DNA of 64,000 nucleotides from Bacteroidales bacterium. GTDB taxonomy: Bacteria; Bacteroidota; Bacteroidia; Bacteroidales; UBA932. Each line of letters begins with the position of its first letter. Positions within the stretch are counted from its first letter, which is position 1. Shown here one piece after another: positions 1 to 8,756 of the stretch. The translations under genes were made by a program, and so were the position numbers. The notes under the pieces are model-generated. The model did no database searches and was not told the origin of the DNA. It saw only the letters and a program-made list of their open reading frames with translations. The stretch covers positions 1 through 64,000 of the forward strand of contig JAFPWX010000003.1 in the NCBI GenBank assembly GCA_017412645.1. The letters are read 5' to 3'.

Positions 1-86
1 AAACGGGTCTTACCCATTGCAGAAAATTGAGAACCGCCCGGCTCCATTGTCCTTCTGTTAAACTTTTATTATCGGCATAAATTTAC

Positions 87-94
87 TACTTTTG
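87..94 (+). promoter_or_regulatory. Probable promoter -7 box and leader hairpin for the Fic gene
   Basis: TACTTTTG fits the Bacteroidota -7 consensus TAnnTTTG. The predicted leader of about 60 bases contains a hairpin at 124-144, with 7-bp arms CTGCAAA/TTTGCAG around a 7-base loop. The role of the hairpin is unknown. The first ~80 bases hold nothing else I can assign; an in-frame stop at 28-30 could end an upstream gene, but this cannot be judged. Confidence 0.5.
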
Positions 95-158
95 TCGTAC
101 AAACCTAGGTGCAGAGAACTACGCTGCAAATCTAAGGTTTGCAGAAAAACGAAGCACG

Positions 159-1286
159 ATGTATATACACGAGACAGACACTTGGCCGAATTTCACATGG
201 GACAGGGGGCGTATTGATCCCAAACTTGCTGCTGTCAATAAAGCCACAGGCTACCTTGAGGGAATACTCTCATCAATAGGCTTCGATATAAAGGAGCGTG
301 CCGCCGTGGAGGCGTACACGCACGATATCGTGGCGTCCTCAGAGATAGAGGGCCTGCAGTTGAATCCAGACCAGGTACGGTCTTCTCTTGCCAGAAGGCT
401 GGGCGTTCAGATTACCGGAGAGGTCCCATACGGTCACTACGTGGAAGGAATCGTGCAAATGATGATGGATGCTGTTCAAGGTTATGACGATCCTCTCACC
501 GAGGACCGGCTATTCGCTTGGCATTGCGCTATTTTTCCGAACGGCAGGAACGGATATGAAGAAATCAACGTTGGGAGATACCGCGTAGATGAGATGAATG
601 TCATTTCAGGAGCCCTTGGAAGGGAGAAGGTCCATTATCGTGCTCCAGCACCGGAGAGAGTTCCGGAAGAGATGGACAAATTCCTGAAATGGTTCAACGA
701 CACTACTACCCCAAGTGATTACGTCAAATCCGCCATTGCCCACTTCTGGTTCGTCTGCATTCACCCCTTTGACGATGGCAACGGCCGTATCGGCAGGGCC
801 ATTGCGGATATGGCGCTGAGTCAGGCAGACAACTCGACGCTGAGATACTTCAGTATGTCACGCCAGATAGGGCAGGAGAAGAACAAGTATTACGACATGC
901 TTGAGCGCTACCAGAAAGGCACAACAGACATAACTGCCTGGATTGAGTGGTATCTGGAATGCATGCTACGGGCCATTAAAGGTGCGGAAGAGATGTTGTC
1001 TTCCATCCTGGACAAGGCCGTATTCTGGCAGAACCACTCCCAAGCCGATATCAACGAGCGTCAGCGCACTATTCTAAATATCTTTCTGGACGGCGACAAA
1101 GGTAAACTCACTGCCAAGCGCTGGGCAAAACTCGCAAAGGTATCCTCGGATACCGCAGTTCGTGATGTGCAGCACCTCGCAGAGATAGGCATCTTGATTC
1201 CGGAGGAGGGTAGAGTTCGCAATATTGCCTACGGAATCAAGATTTGCGACAAGAAGACTCTGATTCCAGGACTGGCAGAGGAGTAA
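159..1286 (+). CDS. Fic family protein (AMP-transferase, DUF4172-type N-terminus)
   Basis: Fic-domain enzymes usually transfer AMP from ATP to Ser, Thr or Tyr side chains of target proteins. The 375-residue product carries the complete active-site motif HPFDDGNGRIGR at residues 202-213 (consensus HxFx[D/E]GNGRxxR). It also has an inhibitory-helix motif SSEIEG at 60-65 (consensus [S/T]xxxE[G/N]), so it is a self-inhibited class II type with the inhibitory helix N-terminal to the Fic core. Residues from about 290 to the end resemble a winged-helix DNA-binding module, as is common in this subfamily. It is followed by a strong terminator hairpin and then by a convergent gene. No antitoxin gene is visible, which fits in-cis inhibition. 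The target is unknown. The family assignment is firm; the cellular role is inference. Confidence 0.93.
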   Translation: MYIHETDTWPNFTWDRGRIDPKLAAVNKATGYLEGILSSIGFDIKERAAVEAYTHDIVASSEIEGLQLNPDQVRSSLARRLGVQITGEVPYGHYVEGIVQMMMDAVQGYDDPLTEDRLFAWHCAIFPNGRNGYEEINVGRYRVDEMNVISGALGREKVHYRAPAPERVPEEMDKFLKWFNDTTTPSDYVKSAIAHFWFVCIHPFDDGNGRIGRAIADMALSQADNSTLRYFSMSRQIGQEKNKYYDMLERYQKGTTDITAWIEWYLECMLRAIKGAEEMLSSILDKAVFWQNHSQADINERQRTILNIFLDGDKGKLTAKRWAKLAKVSSDTAVRDVQHLAEIGILIPEEGRVRNIAYGIKICDKKTLIPGLAEE

Positions 1287-1292
1287 AAAACA

Positions 1293-1321
1293 AATAAGTC
1301 AGCCATTTCGGCTGACTTATT
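1293..1321 (+). terminator. Hairpin terminator after the Fic gene
   Basis: A perfect 12-bp stem (AATAAGTCAGCC / GGCTGACTTATT) surrounds a 5-base loop, beginning 7 bases after the Fic stop codon. The same GTCAGCC...GGCTGAC core reappears, inverted, beside the initiator tRNA gene at 5433-5483. Confidence 0.8.
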
Positions 1322-1328
1322 ATCTGCA

Positions 1329-1372
1329 GTAGACCAAACACTACAAATCTCGAACCTCCGCTTCCTGGAAGG
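1329..1372 (+). repeat. Diverged repeat copy A (partner at 4881-4924)
   Basis: This 44-base segment aligns without gaps to 4881-4924 with 33 of 44 identical positions by my manual count. Each copy follows a plus-strand gene and a hairpin-like sequence. Both contain a GAACCTnCG core resembling the T-arm of a tRNA gene read antisense. Both are also readable as similar short peptides (a shared NLRFL core) in the frame of the preceding gene. The origin is unclear: a decayed coding remnant or an attachment-site relic. Confidence 0.5.
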
Positions 1373-1423
1373 GCTGCAAGAAATCCAGCGATTCATTGAT
1401 GCTTTACACCGATAAATTCGAAT

Positions 1424-2170
1424 TTACTTGCCAATCAGCTTCAGGAAGCGCTTGTCGTTCATTTGCTCATTGGTGATGTACTCGCCATCATGGAAGACTG
1501 CATAAGTGGTGATTGGCGTGGGTGCATTCTGGGCCTCTTCCTTGCTCTGCAGATGTATGGCTTTGAAAGGGACGCCATTGTCTTTGGCAACTGCTTCGAT
1601 AATGGGGACATACTTTCCGTTGAACGGGCACTGGCTGGTGTAATATAGTACGTATCCCGGCTCTTCGGTATGCGGATGTCTGGCGCATTCCTTGAACTTG
1701 GGCACCTGAGCTTCTTTGGTAAAGGGCAGATACCACAGCTGAATACCGTTATCAGCCTCGTCACAGACGGAAAATCCTTTATGTTTCAGGAACTGAGGGT
1801 CAGACAGGAAAGGTTTCTTCTTAGCGGATGACAGGATGCACAGCCCTTTCTTTCCTTTAGCCTTGCTGTCCTGAATGCAGGCGCCCAGCAAATCACTGGA
1901 ATACCCGTGTCCCTTGAAAGAACCAGACACCCAGAGGCAGTCGATGTACATATATCCGTCGGCCAGGATGGGATTCCAAGCATTCTCGGCAGGGATGTAC
2001 TCAATGAAGCACTTGCCGCGTTCCACGCTCTTTAGGAACACGAGGCCATCGTCAAATCGACCGGCAAGCCAGGCCTTCTTGGAAGCGACCTGCACATCAT
2101 TGTTATTGGAAATGGCGCAACAGATGTGCTCCTTCTCCAGATTCTCTTTCGTTACTTTGATGTATTCCAT
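1424..2170 (-). CDS. GNAT N-acetyltransferase with C-terminal YoaP-like domain
   Basis: The 248-residue product has a GNAT-type acyl-CoA binding region at about residues 79-105, with V-x-G-x-F-K-G-H-G-Y in place of the canonical Q/RxxGxG/A motif. A YoaP-like C-terminal domain occupies about 155-248 and includes a YYTSQCPF segment with a thioredoxin-like CxxF pattern. Proteins of this architecture are annotated as acetyltransferases of unknown substrate. It is transcribed toward the Fic gene; a minus-strand -7 box TATCTTTG lies at 2200-2207, about 30 bases before the start codon. It sits in the accessory block as a single-gene unit. The family is confident; the substrate is unknown. Confidence 0.85.
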   Translation of the reverse strand: MEYIKVTKENLEKEHICCAISNNNDVQVASKKAWLAGRFDDGLVFLKSVERGKCFIEYIPAENAWNPILADGYMYIDCLWVSGSFKGHGYSSDLLGACIQDSKAKGKKGLCILSSAKKKPFLSDPQFLKHKGFSVCDEADNGIQLWYLPFTKEAQVPKFKECARHPHTEEPGYVLYYTSQCPFNGKYVPIIEAVAKDNGVPFKAIHLQSKEEAQNAPTPITTYAVFHDGEYITNEQMNDKRFLKLIGK

Positions 2171-2278
2171 GGTTTCGTCAAATTACGATTTATCTTAGAC
2201 AAAGATAAGCATTTTGCAAAATAGTTCCTTTACAAACGCAACCTCGATTGGTTTTTTTGCCAATTGAAGTTTTTTTGT

Positions 2279-2286
2279 TACTTTTG
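2279..2286 (+). promoter_or_regulatory. Probable promoter -7 box for the XRE/CoiA-like operon
   Basis: TACTTTTG matches TAnnTTTG and lies about 54 bases before the XRE start codon. The leader holds a short G-run and no clear hairpin. Confidence 0.5.
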
Positions 2287-2339
2287 CTATGAGTTTAATT
2301 TCATGTGGGGGCACCACGTAAAAAACGAACGATTAAACG

Positions 2340-2834
2340 ATGGATAAAAATCTGAAAAAATTCATGGACACCCCGACAAGGTCGAGGGCCCAAATCCTCA
2401 ACGATTATACTGTTGAGGTGCAGTCTCCAGATGGAGAGATCTTCACAATGATGTCGGATTTGGCCAAGTACGACAGTGATGAATACAAGGCTTATGTTCT
2501 ACATCTGATGGAATTTATCTTTGACCGTAACTTCTCTGATGATAAAGAGAAGATGGTTAATCGCATTAGCTGGGAGTTTATTCGTAATGCCGTCCCTTCT
2601 ATGGGTGTCGGTCCTGGTAATCGTCAGGAAGAACGCGTCAGGATTGGTCGCCGCATTAGGGAACTCCGCGAGGCTAAAAGAATGGAGGCCCGTGACTTGG
2701 CACTCCTTACTGGCATCGATGCTGCGAATCTATCACGCATTGAGCAGGGTAAGTACTCTACGGGTGTGGATATTCTCTCTCGCATCTGTGTTATCCTTGA
2801 TGCGCATTTGGATTTGATTCCCAACCAGCAATAG
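2340..2834 (+). CDS. XRE-family helix-turn-helix regulator
   Basis: The 164-residue protein ends in a Cro/C1-type HTH domain at about residues 100-160. It shows the pattern IGRRIRELREAKRM, then LALLTGIDAANLSRIEQGKYS, then a bundle helix ending DLIPNQQ. The N-terminal ~95 residues (including DYTVEVQSPDGEIF and an acidic helical stretch) are of a type I do not recognise; they may sense a ligand or mediate dimerisation. The next gene, a CoiA-like nuclease, starts 9 bases after its stop codon, so they form one transcript. The regulator probably controls this small accessory operon, though no operator is identifiable. Confidence 0.85.
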   Translation: MDKNLKKFMDTPTRSRAQILNDYTVEVQSPDGEIFTMMSDLAKYDSDEYKAYVLHLMEFIFDRNFSDDKEKMVNRISWEFIRNAVPSMGVGPGNRQEERVRIGRRIRELREAKRMEARDLALLTGIDAANLSRIEQGKYSTGVDILSRICVILDAHLDLIPNQQ

Positions 2835-2843
2835 GAGGTTTCT

Positions 2844-3947
2844 ATGGCTGGAGTAAAGCACCACTATGCTCTTAATGAGCAAGGCCGATTGGTCTCCATC
2901 AAACAAGCATATCTTGAGCATAATGATTCGCATACATATCACTGCCTCGGATGTGGAGCTGGAATGATTGCACGTTTAGGCGAGGTCCGCACTTGGCATT
3001 TTGCCCATCGTGCTGATGAGGCCCATTGCGGTACAGAAACCTATCTCCACAAACTTGCAAAGCGTCTTATCAAGGAAAAGTTTGAAAAAGACCCTTCATT
3101 CTTGGTCGGCTATTATCGAGACGTAAAATGCTTGGATATGGGGACCTGCCCATTTGCAAAGGATGAAGAATGTCACATACCGATGCTGGAGACATTTGAT
3201 CTCAAAGAGTTCTATGATACATGCCAGGAAGAGCAACCAGTTGGCGATTATGTTGCTGACCTATTGCTTACCAATTCTACGAAGCCTGACCGTGAGCCCG
3301 TTCTGATGGAGATACAGGTTTCACATATGAGCACTCCACAGAAAAGAGAGTCTGGTCTTCGTATCATCGAGATTCGAATTAAAACAGAAGAGGACATTGA
3401 AACACTTTTGTCTGCGCCCATCGTTGAGAACCCAGATGCTAGGTTCGGTCAAGTTCGTGATGTGAAGACGATAGGTTTCGCTAAGTTCCATGGCTTCAAA
3501 AAGAAGTCTTCTAATCCAGAACCACTTGCTTTACGCAGTATTCAACGCTTTTATCTGTTTCGCAGCGGAAAGGCGTTCGTTACTAATATGGATGAGATGA
3601 AATCTTGCCGAGATGTCTGGACTAAGGATAATGATAAGGCCATCTTCGAAGCCAGTATTGACAGCTTCTACCTTGGAGACCCTTCGCCTTATGATTATGG
3701 ATACGCTGCTGCAAGGCAAGCTGGTATTCAGATCAAGACTTGTCAATTCTGCAAATACCACCGTAGTGGCTTCGACAGACCACTAGGATTGTCACCCATC
3801 TTTTGCTGCCTACACAAGAAATACGGAACCCCCGAGGAACCAGAGCCACAATATGCAAAAGACTGTGGGTACTATCGAGAAGATAAAGCCTTATTGGAAG
3901 AGATTCAGAAATCAATGCCCCCAATAGTTGTGGCCTCAACCCGTTAG
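2844..3947 (+). CDS. CoiA-like putative nuclease with zinc-finger modules
   Basis: The 367-residue product begins with a CoiA-type N-terminal zinc module: C34 and C37 in YHCLGCG, H52 and H55 in WHFAH, then C62. A PD-(D/E)xK-like nuclease core follows, with D135/D139 in GDYVADLLL and E156/Q158 in VLMEIQVSH. The C-terminal third has a second Cys/His cluster (CQFCKYH ... FCCLHKKYG ... DCGYY) that probably binds zinc or an iron-sulfur cluster. CoiA relatives act in competence and DNA processing, and similar proteins occur in accessory or defence islands. The RBS-like AGGAGG 5-10 bases before the ATG is unusual for this phylum. Nuclease activity is inferred from the motifs only. Confidence 0.72.
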   Translation: MAGVKHHYALNEQGRLVSIKQAYLEHNDSHTYHCLGCGAGMIARLGEVRTWHFAHRADEAHCGTETYLHKLAKRLIKEKFEKDPSFLVGYYRDVKCLDMGTCPFAKDEECHIPMLETFDLKEFYDTCQEEQPVGDYVADLLLTNSTKPDREPVLMEIQVSHMSTPQKRESGLRIIEIRIKTEEDIETLLSAPIVENPDARFGQVRDVKTIGFAKFHGFKKKSSNPEPLALRSIQRFYLFRSGKAFVTNMDEMKSCRDVWTKDNDKAIFEASIDSFYLGDPSPYDYGYAAARQAGIQIKTCQFCKYHRSGFDRPLGLSPIFCCLHKKYGTPEEPEPQYAKDCGYYREDKALLEEIQKSMPPIVVASTR

Positions 3948-3983
3948 TTTTCTGTTATTGCTTTTGATTATCATAGAAAAGAT

Positions 3984-4829
3984 ATGGCTGTTTATTTCTG
4001 TTTCAGTGATGAATGTGGTTCATATTCAGACAATATGACCGAAAAGCAAATAAAGGCCCACCCTTATTATGTCCGTGCAGTGGTAATGATTGATGCGGCG
4101 GAGTGGCGCACCCTTAATCGGCAATTCAGGGAGTTAAAAGAAGCACATTCCATCCCTAATAATAGAGAGTTTAAATGGTCATATCTCTGGCTAATGGAGA
4201 AAACAAACTGTGCTCAAAATGATGATAACTTGAATTATTTCAGGCAACATGGTAACATGGGTTCTTATTTCAGTTTTGTGGAGAATGCCATTAAACTTGT
4301 TTGCGGTTTATCATTTGTAAAAATAATCCTTTCTTATTCTGTTAACCAAGGGGAACATCATAAAGAAAGGAATTTATTAAAATTCCACTTTCAAGGTATT
4401 TTGCAGAGAATCGAAATGGAGATTCAGTCTGGAGACAATTTAGCAATACTGTTTGTTGATCCTGTGAACACCGAAAAGAATGAACAGTTTCGGAATTTAT
4501 ACTATAGGTTAATAGATGGTGATGAATTTATTAAGCAATACTCCCATGTTAAAGACAGTTTAAATATTGAAAATTCTCACCAATCTGCTGGTATTCAAAT
4601 CGCTGATTTCATCAGTGGTATCTTTAATTCAGTATTGAGAAAGGATGAAAAGCACAAATTTGATTTTGCAACAAAACTATTTTGCGAATACATTTATCCA
4701 ATTATTCGAGAGAATAGAGGAAACAAATATGGATATGGAATAATCGAGGTTCCTCATGTTGAAGCAATTCGGTCGAAATATAGATCAAAGATTGAATCTA
4801 TAGTGGAAGCATATAGGAACGAACCATAG
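3984..4829 (+). CDS. DUF3800 domain protein
   Basis: This 281-residue protein has the DUF3800 hallmarks: an N-terminal FSDECGSY motif (acidic D9/E10) and a C-terminal QSAGIQIADFISG motif. The fold is predicted to be RNase H-like, with the acidic residues as putative metal ligands. DUF3800 proteins are frequent in phage-defence and mobile islands, and the function is unproven. The gene is clearly more AT-rich than its neighbours, with long A/T runs and codons such as AAT, TTA and ATA, consistent with recent horizontal acquisition. It starts 36 bases after the CoiA-like gene and may share its transcript. Confidence 0.8.
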   Translation: MAVYFCFSDECGSYSDNMTEKQIKAHPYYVRAVVMIDAAEWRTLNRQFRELKEAHSIPNNREFKWSYLWLMEKTNCAQNDDNLNYFRQHGNMGSYFSFVENAIKLVCGLSFVKIILSYSVNQGEHHKERNLLKFHFQGILQRIEMEIQSGDNLAILFVDPVNTEKNEQFRNLYYRLIDGDEFIKQYSHVKDSLNIENSHQSAGIQIADFISGIFNSVLRKDEKHKFDFATKLFCEYIYPIIRENRGNKYGYGIIEVPHVEAIRSKYRSKIESIVEAYRNEP

Positions 4830-4880
4830 GCCCATTTCAGGGCAATATAGTCGGCCTAATAAGCTGATTTTAGTTGTTTC

Positions 4881-4924
4881 GTAAACCAAATACTCCCAGT
4901 TTTGAACCTTCGGTTCCTGACAGG
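4881..4924 (+). repeat. Diverged repeat copy B (partner at 1329-1372)
   Basis: See copy A for the alignment (33/44 identities, no gaps). It is preceded by a weak hairpin, AGTCGGCC / GGCTGATT-like, at about 4849-4870. The pair brackets the GNAT, XRE, CoiA-like and DUF3800 genes. Confidence 0.5.
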
Positions 4925-5158
4925 TAATTTGGCGGTCATAGAATTCAGCAAGGGGGCACATACTTGTGCTACTTTCTACAAACCCCTCCTTTACCAGTAT
5001 TCGGTCTCGACATGTATACCCTGGACGTATACTTCAATGAAGACGGCTCGTTCAATGATACAAAAGTCATCTTTTCAGATTGAGCCCTAAAGACACCAAC
5101 TTCTACGAAAAAAGAAAATGCTAACCGATTTATAATTAATCAGTTAGTGCTTTATGTA
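4925..5158. other. Gene-poor spacer with a possible coding remnant
   Basis: There is no intact gene here. On the plus strand, bases 4988-5083 read as a continuous peptide fragment ending in a stop (it contains FNEDGSFNDT and the terminus KVIFSD), with a composition typical of a secreted Bacteroidales protein. It has no start and is interrupted upstream, so it is best viewed as a decayed gene end. The rest is AT-rich and featureless. Confidence 0.35.
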
Positions 5159-5175
5159 GTAGCGGGGGGCGGACT
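5159..5175 (-). repeat. 17-bp duplicate of the 3' end of tRNA-fMet (att-like)
   Basis: GTAGCGGGGGGCGGACT is identical to 5479-5495, which is the 3' end of the initiator tRNA gene plus one flanking base, exactly 320 bp away and in the same orientation. Duplication of a tRNA 3' end is the classical footprint of tyrosine-recombinase integration. No integrase gene is present in the window. Confidence 0.6.
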
Positions 5176-5432
5176 AATCCGCGCTGCGCGCGTCTTTTCC
5201 TCCTGGCGGCTCGGCAATGTAAGCGAGCTTCCATTGCTCTCGCCCGTTGCGTCGGTTTGAACCTGGTGGTTCTGCGTCCGCCCCCTAAGGCGGCAGCAGC
5301 CGCCGTGCCGAGAGGGAGGAGCGATGCGACGACCGGAAGGCACTGCCCGAAACGGAGTGGAGGGCGCATTCCCCCTGGGGGGATGTCGCGCAGCGACAAG
5401 GGGGAGAGAAGCAAGCTTCGCGCAGCGAAGCA
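5176..5432. repeat. GC-rich hairpin/repeat block downstream of tRNA-fMet
   Basis: The block is non-coding, very GC-rich and contains several palindromes. Examples are TGTCGC-GCA-GCGACA flanked by CCCCC...GGGGG at about 5371-5403, and GCTTCGC-GCA-GCGAAGC at about 5415-5431. An inverted, degenerate copy of the tRNA-end sequence (GTCCGCCCCCT) lies at about 5276-5286. Long open frames here, including an antisense frame running through the tRNA, are repeat artefacts and not genes. Confidence 0.6.
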
Positions 5433-5479
5433 GCTACGAAGCAAAAAAAGCCAGCCGAAATGGCTGACTTTTTGCTTCG

Positions 5480-5483
<4 letters not shown>
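5433..5483 (-). terminator. Extended hairpin terminator of tRNA-fMet
   Basis: The long imperfect inverted repeat has a left arm 5433-5456, loop GAAAT and right arm 5462-5483. Read on the minus strand it is a stem ending in a T-run, directly after the tRNA, and its arm includes the last four bases of the tRNA gene. Its inner core, GGCTGnC, matches the terminator after the Fic gene. Confidence 0.7.
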
Positions 5484-5552
<69 letters not shown>

Positions 5553-5601
5553 GTGTTTGGGACTGCAAAGGTAGAGAATAATTTTAGAAATCCAAAATTT
5601 T

Positions 5602-6921
5602 TTATCCTAGGAACTCCAGGATGGCCTTGAGGTCTCCGGCTGCAAAGGATTTTTGCTCTCCGCTCGCCAGGTTCTTGATGTTCACCTGCCTGGCCTCGGC
5701 CTCGGAAGAACCACAGATGCTGATGAACGGGATGCCCTTGCGGTCGGCATACTCGAACTGCTTCTTTAGTTTGCCGCTCTCGGGATACAGCTCCACGGCA
5801 ACTCCGGCTCCTCGCAGCGAGGACGCAATGGGCAGCACATAAGCCGCGGCGGCGGCATCCATGTTGGCGAAAAGCAAGCGAGAACCGGAAGACAATCCTG
5901 CGGGGAACTTGTCCAGTCCTTCGAGCACGTCGTAGATGCGGTCGGCCCCGAAGCTGATGCCCACACCGGACACGTCCGGAAGGCCGAAAATGCCGGTGAG
6001 ATTGTCGTAGCGTCCGCCTCCGGAGATACTGCCTATCTGCCAGTCGAGAGCCTTCACCTCGAAGATGGCGCCGGTATAGTAATTGAGCCCGCGGGCGAGC
6101 GAAAGATCCATCTCAACGGGAAGCGAGACTCCGGCTGCGGCAATATACCCGAACAGTTCTTCCAGTTCGTCGAGGCCCTGAAGGCCAACGGGACTGCCAG
6201 CAAGAACCTTGCGCATGGCCGCCAGCTTTTCCGCAAAACTTCCTTCCAGCTTCAGCACCGGCTCAAGCACCGCAAGCGCTTCGGCCGTCAGGCCCTTGCC
6301 CAGAAGCTCTTCGCGAACGGCGTCCAGCCCTATCTTGTCGAGTTTGTCTATTGCCACGGTGATATCCACAATGCGCTCCGGGAAGCCGCAGGCTTCGGCC
6401 AGACCGGCCAGAACCTTGCGGTTGTTGATCTTCAGCACCACCTGGACGTCCAGCCTGCGGAAAACCTCTTCCACCATCTGCACCAACTCCAGTTCGAGCA
6501 ACTGCGAACGGCTGCCGATGGCGTCCACATCGCACTGATAGAACTCGCGGTAGCGGCCCTTCTGGGGACGGTCCGCTCGCCAGACCGGCTGGATCTGGAA
6601 ACGCTTGAACGGGAATGAGAGCTCTCCCTGATGCTGCACCACGAAACGGGCGAAGGGCACGGTCAAATCATACCTGAGACCCTTCTCAGGAGCCTCGGCC
6701 GCCTTTTCTCCGCTGTTCTGGATGCGGAAAAGGAGTTTGTCTCCCTCTTCCCCGTACTTACCGAGGAGGGTGGAGAGATTCTCCATCGCTGGAGTTTCTA
6801 TCTGGGAGTAGCCGAAGGAGCGGAAAACGTCCTTGATGGTGTCGAAGATATAATTGCGGCGGGCTGTCTGCTCGGGAGTGAAATCCCTGGTGCCCTTGGG
6901 GATGCTTGGTTTCTGTGCCAT
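5602..6921 (-). CDS. hisS: Histidyl-tRNA synthetase
   Basis: A class II aminoacyl-tRNA synthetase that charges tRNA-His. Recognised features are the N-terminal [11 protein letters not shown], the motif 2 region with [11 protein letters not shown] and [19 protein letters not shown], the histidine-binding ARGLNYYTG, the motif 3 SGGGRYDNL and [15 protein letters not shown], and a C-terminal anticodon-binding domain. I chose the ATG giving [10 protein letters not shown] (439 residues). An upstream in-frame ATG at 6960 would add 13 residues, but it would lie upstream of the -7 box TAAATTTG at about 6929-6936. The length is normal for the family. It is transcribed toward tRNA-fMet. Confidence 0.95.
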   Translation of the reverse strand: MAQKPSIPKGTRDFTPEQTARRNYIFDTIKDVFRSFGYSQIETPAMENLSTLLGKYGEEGDKLLFRIQNSGEKAAEAPEKGLRYDLTVPFARFVVQHQGELSFPFKRFQIQPVWRADRPQKGRYREFYQCDVDAIGSRSQLLELELVQMVEEVFRRLDVQVVLKINNRKVLAGLAEACGFPERIVDITVAIDKLDKIGLDAVREELLGKGLTAEALAVLEPVLKLEGSFAEKLAAMRKVLAGSPVGLQGLDELEELFGYIAAAGVSLPVEMDLSLARGLNYYTGAIFEVKALDWQIGSISGGGRYDNLTGIFGLPDVSGVGISFGADRIYDVLEGLDKFPAGLSSGSRLLFANMDAAAAAYVLPIASSLRGAGVAVELYPESGKLKKQFEYADRKGIPFISICGSSEAEARQVNIKNLASGEQKSFAAGDLKAILEFLG

Positions 6922-6925
6922 ATCG

Positions 6926-6946
6926 CACAAATTTACTAACTTTGCT
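6926..6946. promoter_or_regulatory. Divergent overlapping promoters of hisS and sppA
   Basis: On the minus strand TAAATTTG serves hisS and gives a leader of only ~7 bases. On the plus strand TAACTTTG, almost adjacent, serves sppA. The two -7 boxes overlap within about 20 bp, so initiation in the two directions should be mutually exclusive. Confidence 0.55.
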
Positions 6947-6965
6947 TCATTAAACGTCAAGACAC

Positions 6966-8693
6966 ATGAAAGATTTTTGGAAAATGTTGCTCGCCGTTGT
7001 CTGCGGCCTGCTTCTCTTCGGTTTCATCGCCATGTTCATTTTCAGCTCGGCGCTAAGTGCATCCATGGCGGCCTCCCAGGGCAAAACCCCGGTGCTGCCG
7101 CGTGAGGGCGTGCTGGCCATCGACATGTCCACCTTCGTGCTGGCAGAGCAGGAAAATCCCATTCCGAGTTTCAATACAGGCAGTGCTCCCATAGTTACTG
7201 TGAGTCTCTACAAGGCCGTTGACGCTTTGAAGAAGGCGGCCTCCGATCCGGGAGTAAAGTACGTTTTCCTGCGCAGCGACGGCAACCTTTCTTCCGCCGC
7301 TTCACTGGAGGAACTCCGCAAGGCACTCTCTGATTTCCGCAAGAGCGGCAAGCCGGTAGTGGCTTATATCGAGTCTCCCTCCACCACTTCCTACTGGCTG
7401 GCCAGTGTGGCCGACAAGGTTTACATGACCGAATATCAGGGATCGATGATCACGGTGCTCGGCGTAAATGTGCAGACACTTTTCCTGAAAGACCTCCTCG
7501 ACCGCTTCGGAGTCAATGTCCAGCTCATCCGTCACGGCAAGTTCAAGAGCGCCGGCGAGATGTACACCCGCAATGCCCCCTCCGCCGAGAACGCCCTGCA
7601 GTACAATGCCCTCGTAGGCTCGATGTGGAGCACTATCCGGGCCGATATCGCAGCCTCCCGCGGCATCAGCGAAGCTGCCCTCGACGGGGCGGTAGATGGC
7701 CTGAAACTATGCCTTCCGGAAGATTTTGTCCGCGAGAACCTGGTGGACGGCCTGCTCACCCGTGAGGGACTCAAGGCAAGACTGGCCGACCTGGCGGTGG
7801 CCGAAAACTTCGGCAAGGTAGCTTTCATCCCGTTCCCCGATTACGTAACCGCCCGCTCTCTCCCGAACTACAAGGCGAAGGCGAAGATAGCAGTGCTGTA
7901 TACCGACGGCGAAATAGTTGACGGCCGCATGCCCCAGCAGGTTGCCGGCGACCGCTTTACCGCCGTCATCGACAAGGTCCGGGCCGATTCCACCATCAAG
8001 GCGGTCGTGCTTCGTGTGAACTCCCCGGGCGGCAGCGTGCTGGCCAGCGAGAAGATCAAGCACGAACTTGATCTTCTGGGTGCCGAGAAGCCTCTCATCG
8101 CATCTTACGGCGGATATGCAGCGTCCGGCGGATACTGGATTTCCAATAACTGCGACAAGATTTTTACCGACGCCCTCACCCTCACAGGAAGCATAGGAGT
8201 ATTCGGAATGGTGCCCGATTTCAGCAAGACGGCAAAGGACAAGCTTAAGATAGGCGTGGCCAATTTCACCTCCAACAGGCACGGCGACATGTACTCTCTT
8301 ACCCGTCCCTTCGACAATGCGGAATACAACTACATGCTTCGCAGCATAGAGACCATCTACGACAAGTTTACCACCATAGTTTCCGAAGGCCGCGACCTGC
8401 CCAAGACCAGGGTAGACGAAATCGGTCAGGGCCGTGTGTGGACCGGCGCTGACGCCCTCGGGATAGGTCTGGTCGATGAGATCGGCACCCTTTCCGATGC
8501 CATTGCATACGCAGCCGTGGCGGTAGATCTGCCGGCAGAGACGGTGGCGGTGAAAGAGTTCCCGGAGCCGCTTACCATGATACAGCAGATCCAGGCCATG
8601 ATAGGCGGAAAGAACCCCGAACAGGAGTTCGTGAAGGAGATAAGCAAGCCCCAGATCCTGGCCCGCATGCCCTTCGAAATCACTGTGTACTGA
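6966..8693 (+). CDS. sppA: Signal peptide peptidase SppA, 67-kDa type
   Basis: A membrane-anchored serine protease of family S49 that degrades cleaved signal peptides. The 575-residue length is that of the duplicated 67K form. There is one N-terminal membrane segment at about residues 5-30. K194 in HGKFKSAGE matches the general-base lysine of the E. coli enzyme, and S387 in ASGGYW is the nucleophile, so the Ser/Lys dyad is intact. The motif NSPGGS lies about 40 residues before the serine. It has its own promoter shared divergently with hisS and is followed by the beta-helix locus on the same strand. Confidence 0.94.
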   Translation: MKDFWKMLLAVVCGLLLFGFIAMFIFSSALSASMAASQGKTPVLPREGVLAIDMSTFVLAEQENPIPSFNTGSAPIVTVSLYKAVDALKKAASDPGVKYVFLRSDGNLSSAASLEELRKALSDFRKSGKPVVAYIESPSTTSYWLASVADKVYMTEYQGSMITVLGVNVQTLFLKDLLDRFGVNVQLIRHGKFKSAGEMYTRNAPSAENALQYNALVGSMWSTIRADIAASRGISEAALDGAVDGLKLCLPEDFVRENLVDGLLTREGLKARLADLAVAENFGKVAFIPFPDYVTARSLPNYKAKAKIAVLYTDGEIVDGRMPQQVAGDRFTAVIDKVRADSTIKAVVLRVNSPGGSVLASEKIKHELDLLGAEKPLIASYGGYAASGGYWISNNCDKIFTDALTLTGSIGVFGMVPDFSKTAKDKLKIGVANFTSNRHGDMYSLTRPFDNAEYNYMLRSIETIYDKFTTIVSEGRDLPKTRVDEIGQGRVWTGADALGIGLVDEIGTLSDAIAYAAVAVDLPAETVAVKEFPEPLTMIQQIQAMIGGKNPEQEFVKEISKPQILARMPFEITVY

Positions 8694-8756
8694 TCTTAAA
8701 GTATCTGATTTCTCCAGCCGGGAAATAAGTGTTTTTCGATTAATATCGTCTTTTAT

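Noticed and set aside
1287..1413. Open frame continuing 41 codons after the Fic stop codon (possible readthrough)
   Set aside because: The terminator hairpin lies inside it and nothing suggests stop-codon readthrough. It is noted only because it carries repeat copy A.
1329..4924. Integron attC sites as an explanation for the paired 44-bp repeats
   Set aside because: The core sites expected for attC (GTTRRRY and RYYYAAC in inverted arrangement) are not visible and no integrase is present.
4902..5090. 62-codon plus-strand ORF downstream of the DUF3800 gene
   Set aside because: No promoter, no family likeness, and a different frame there looks more like a decayed gene end; not called as a gene.
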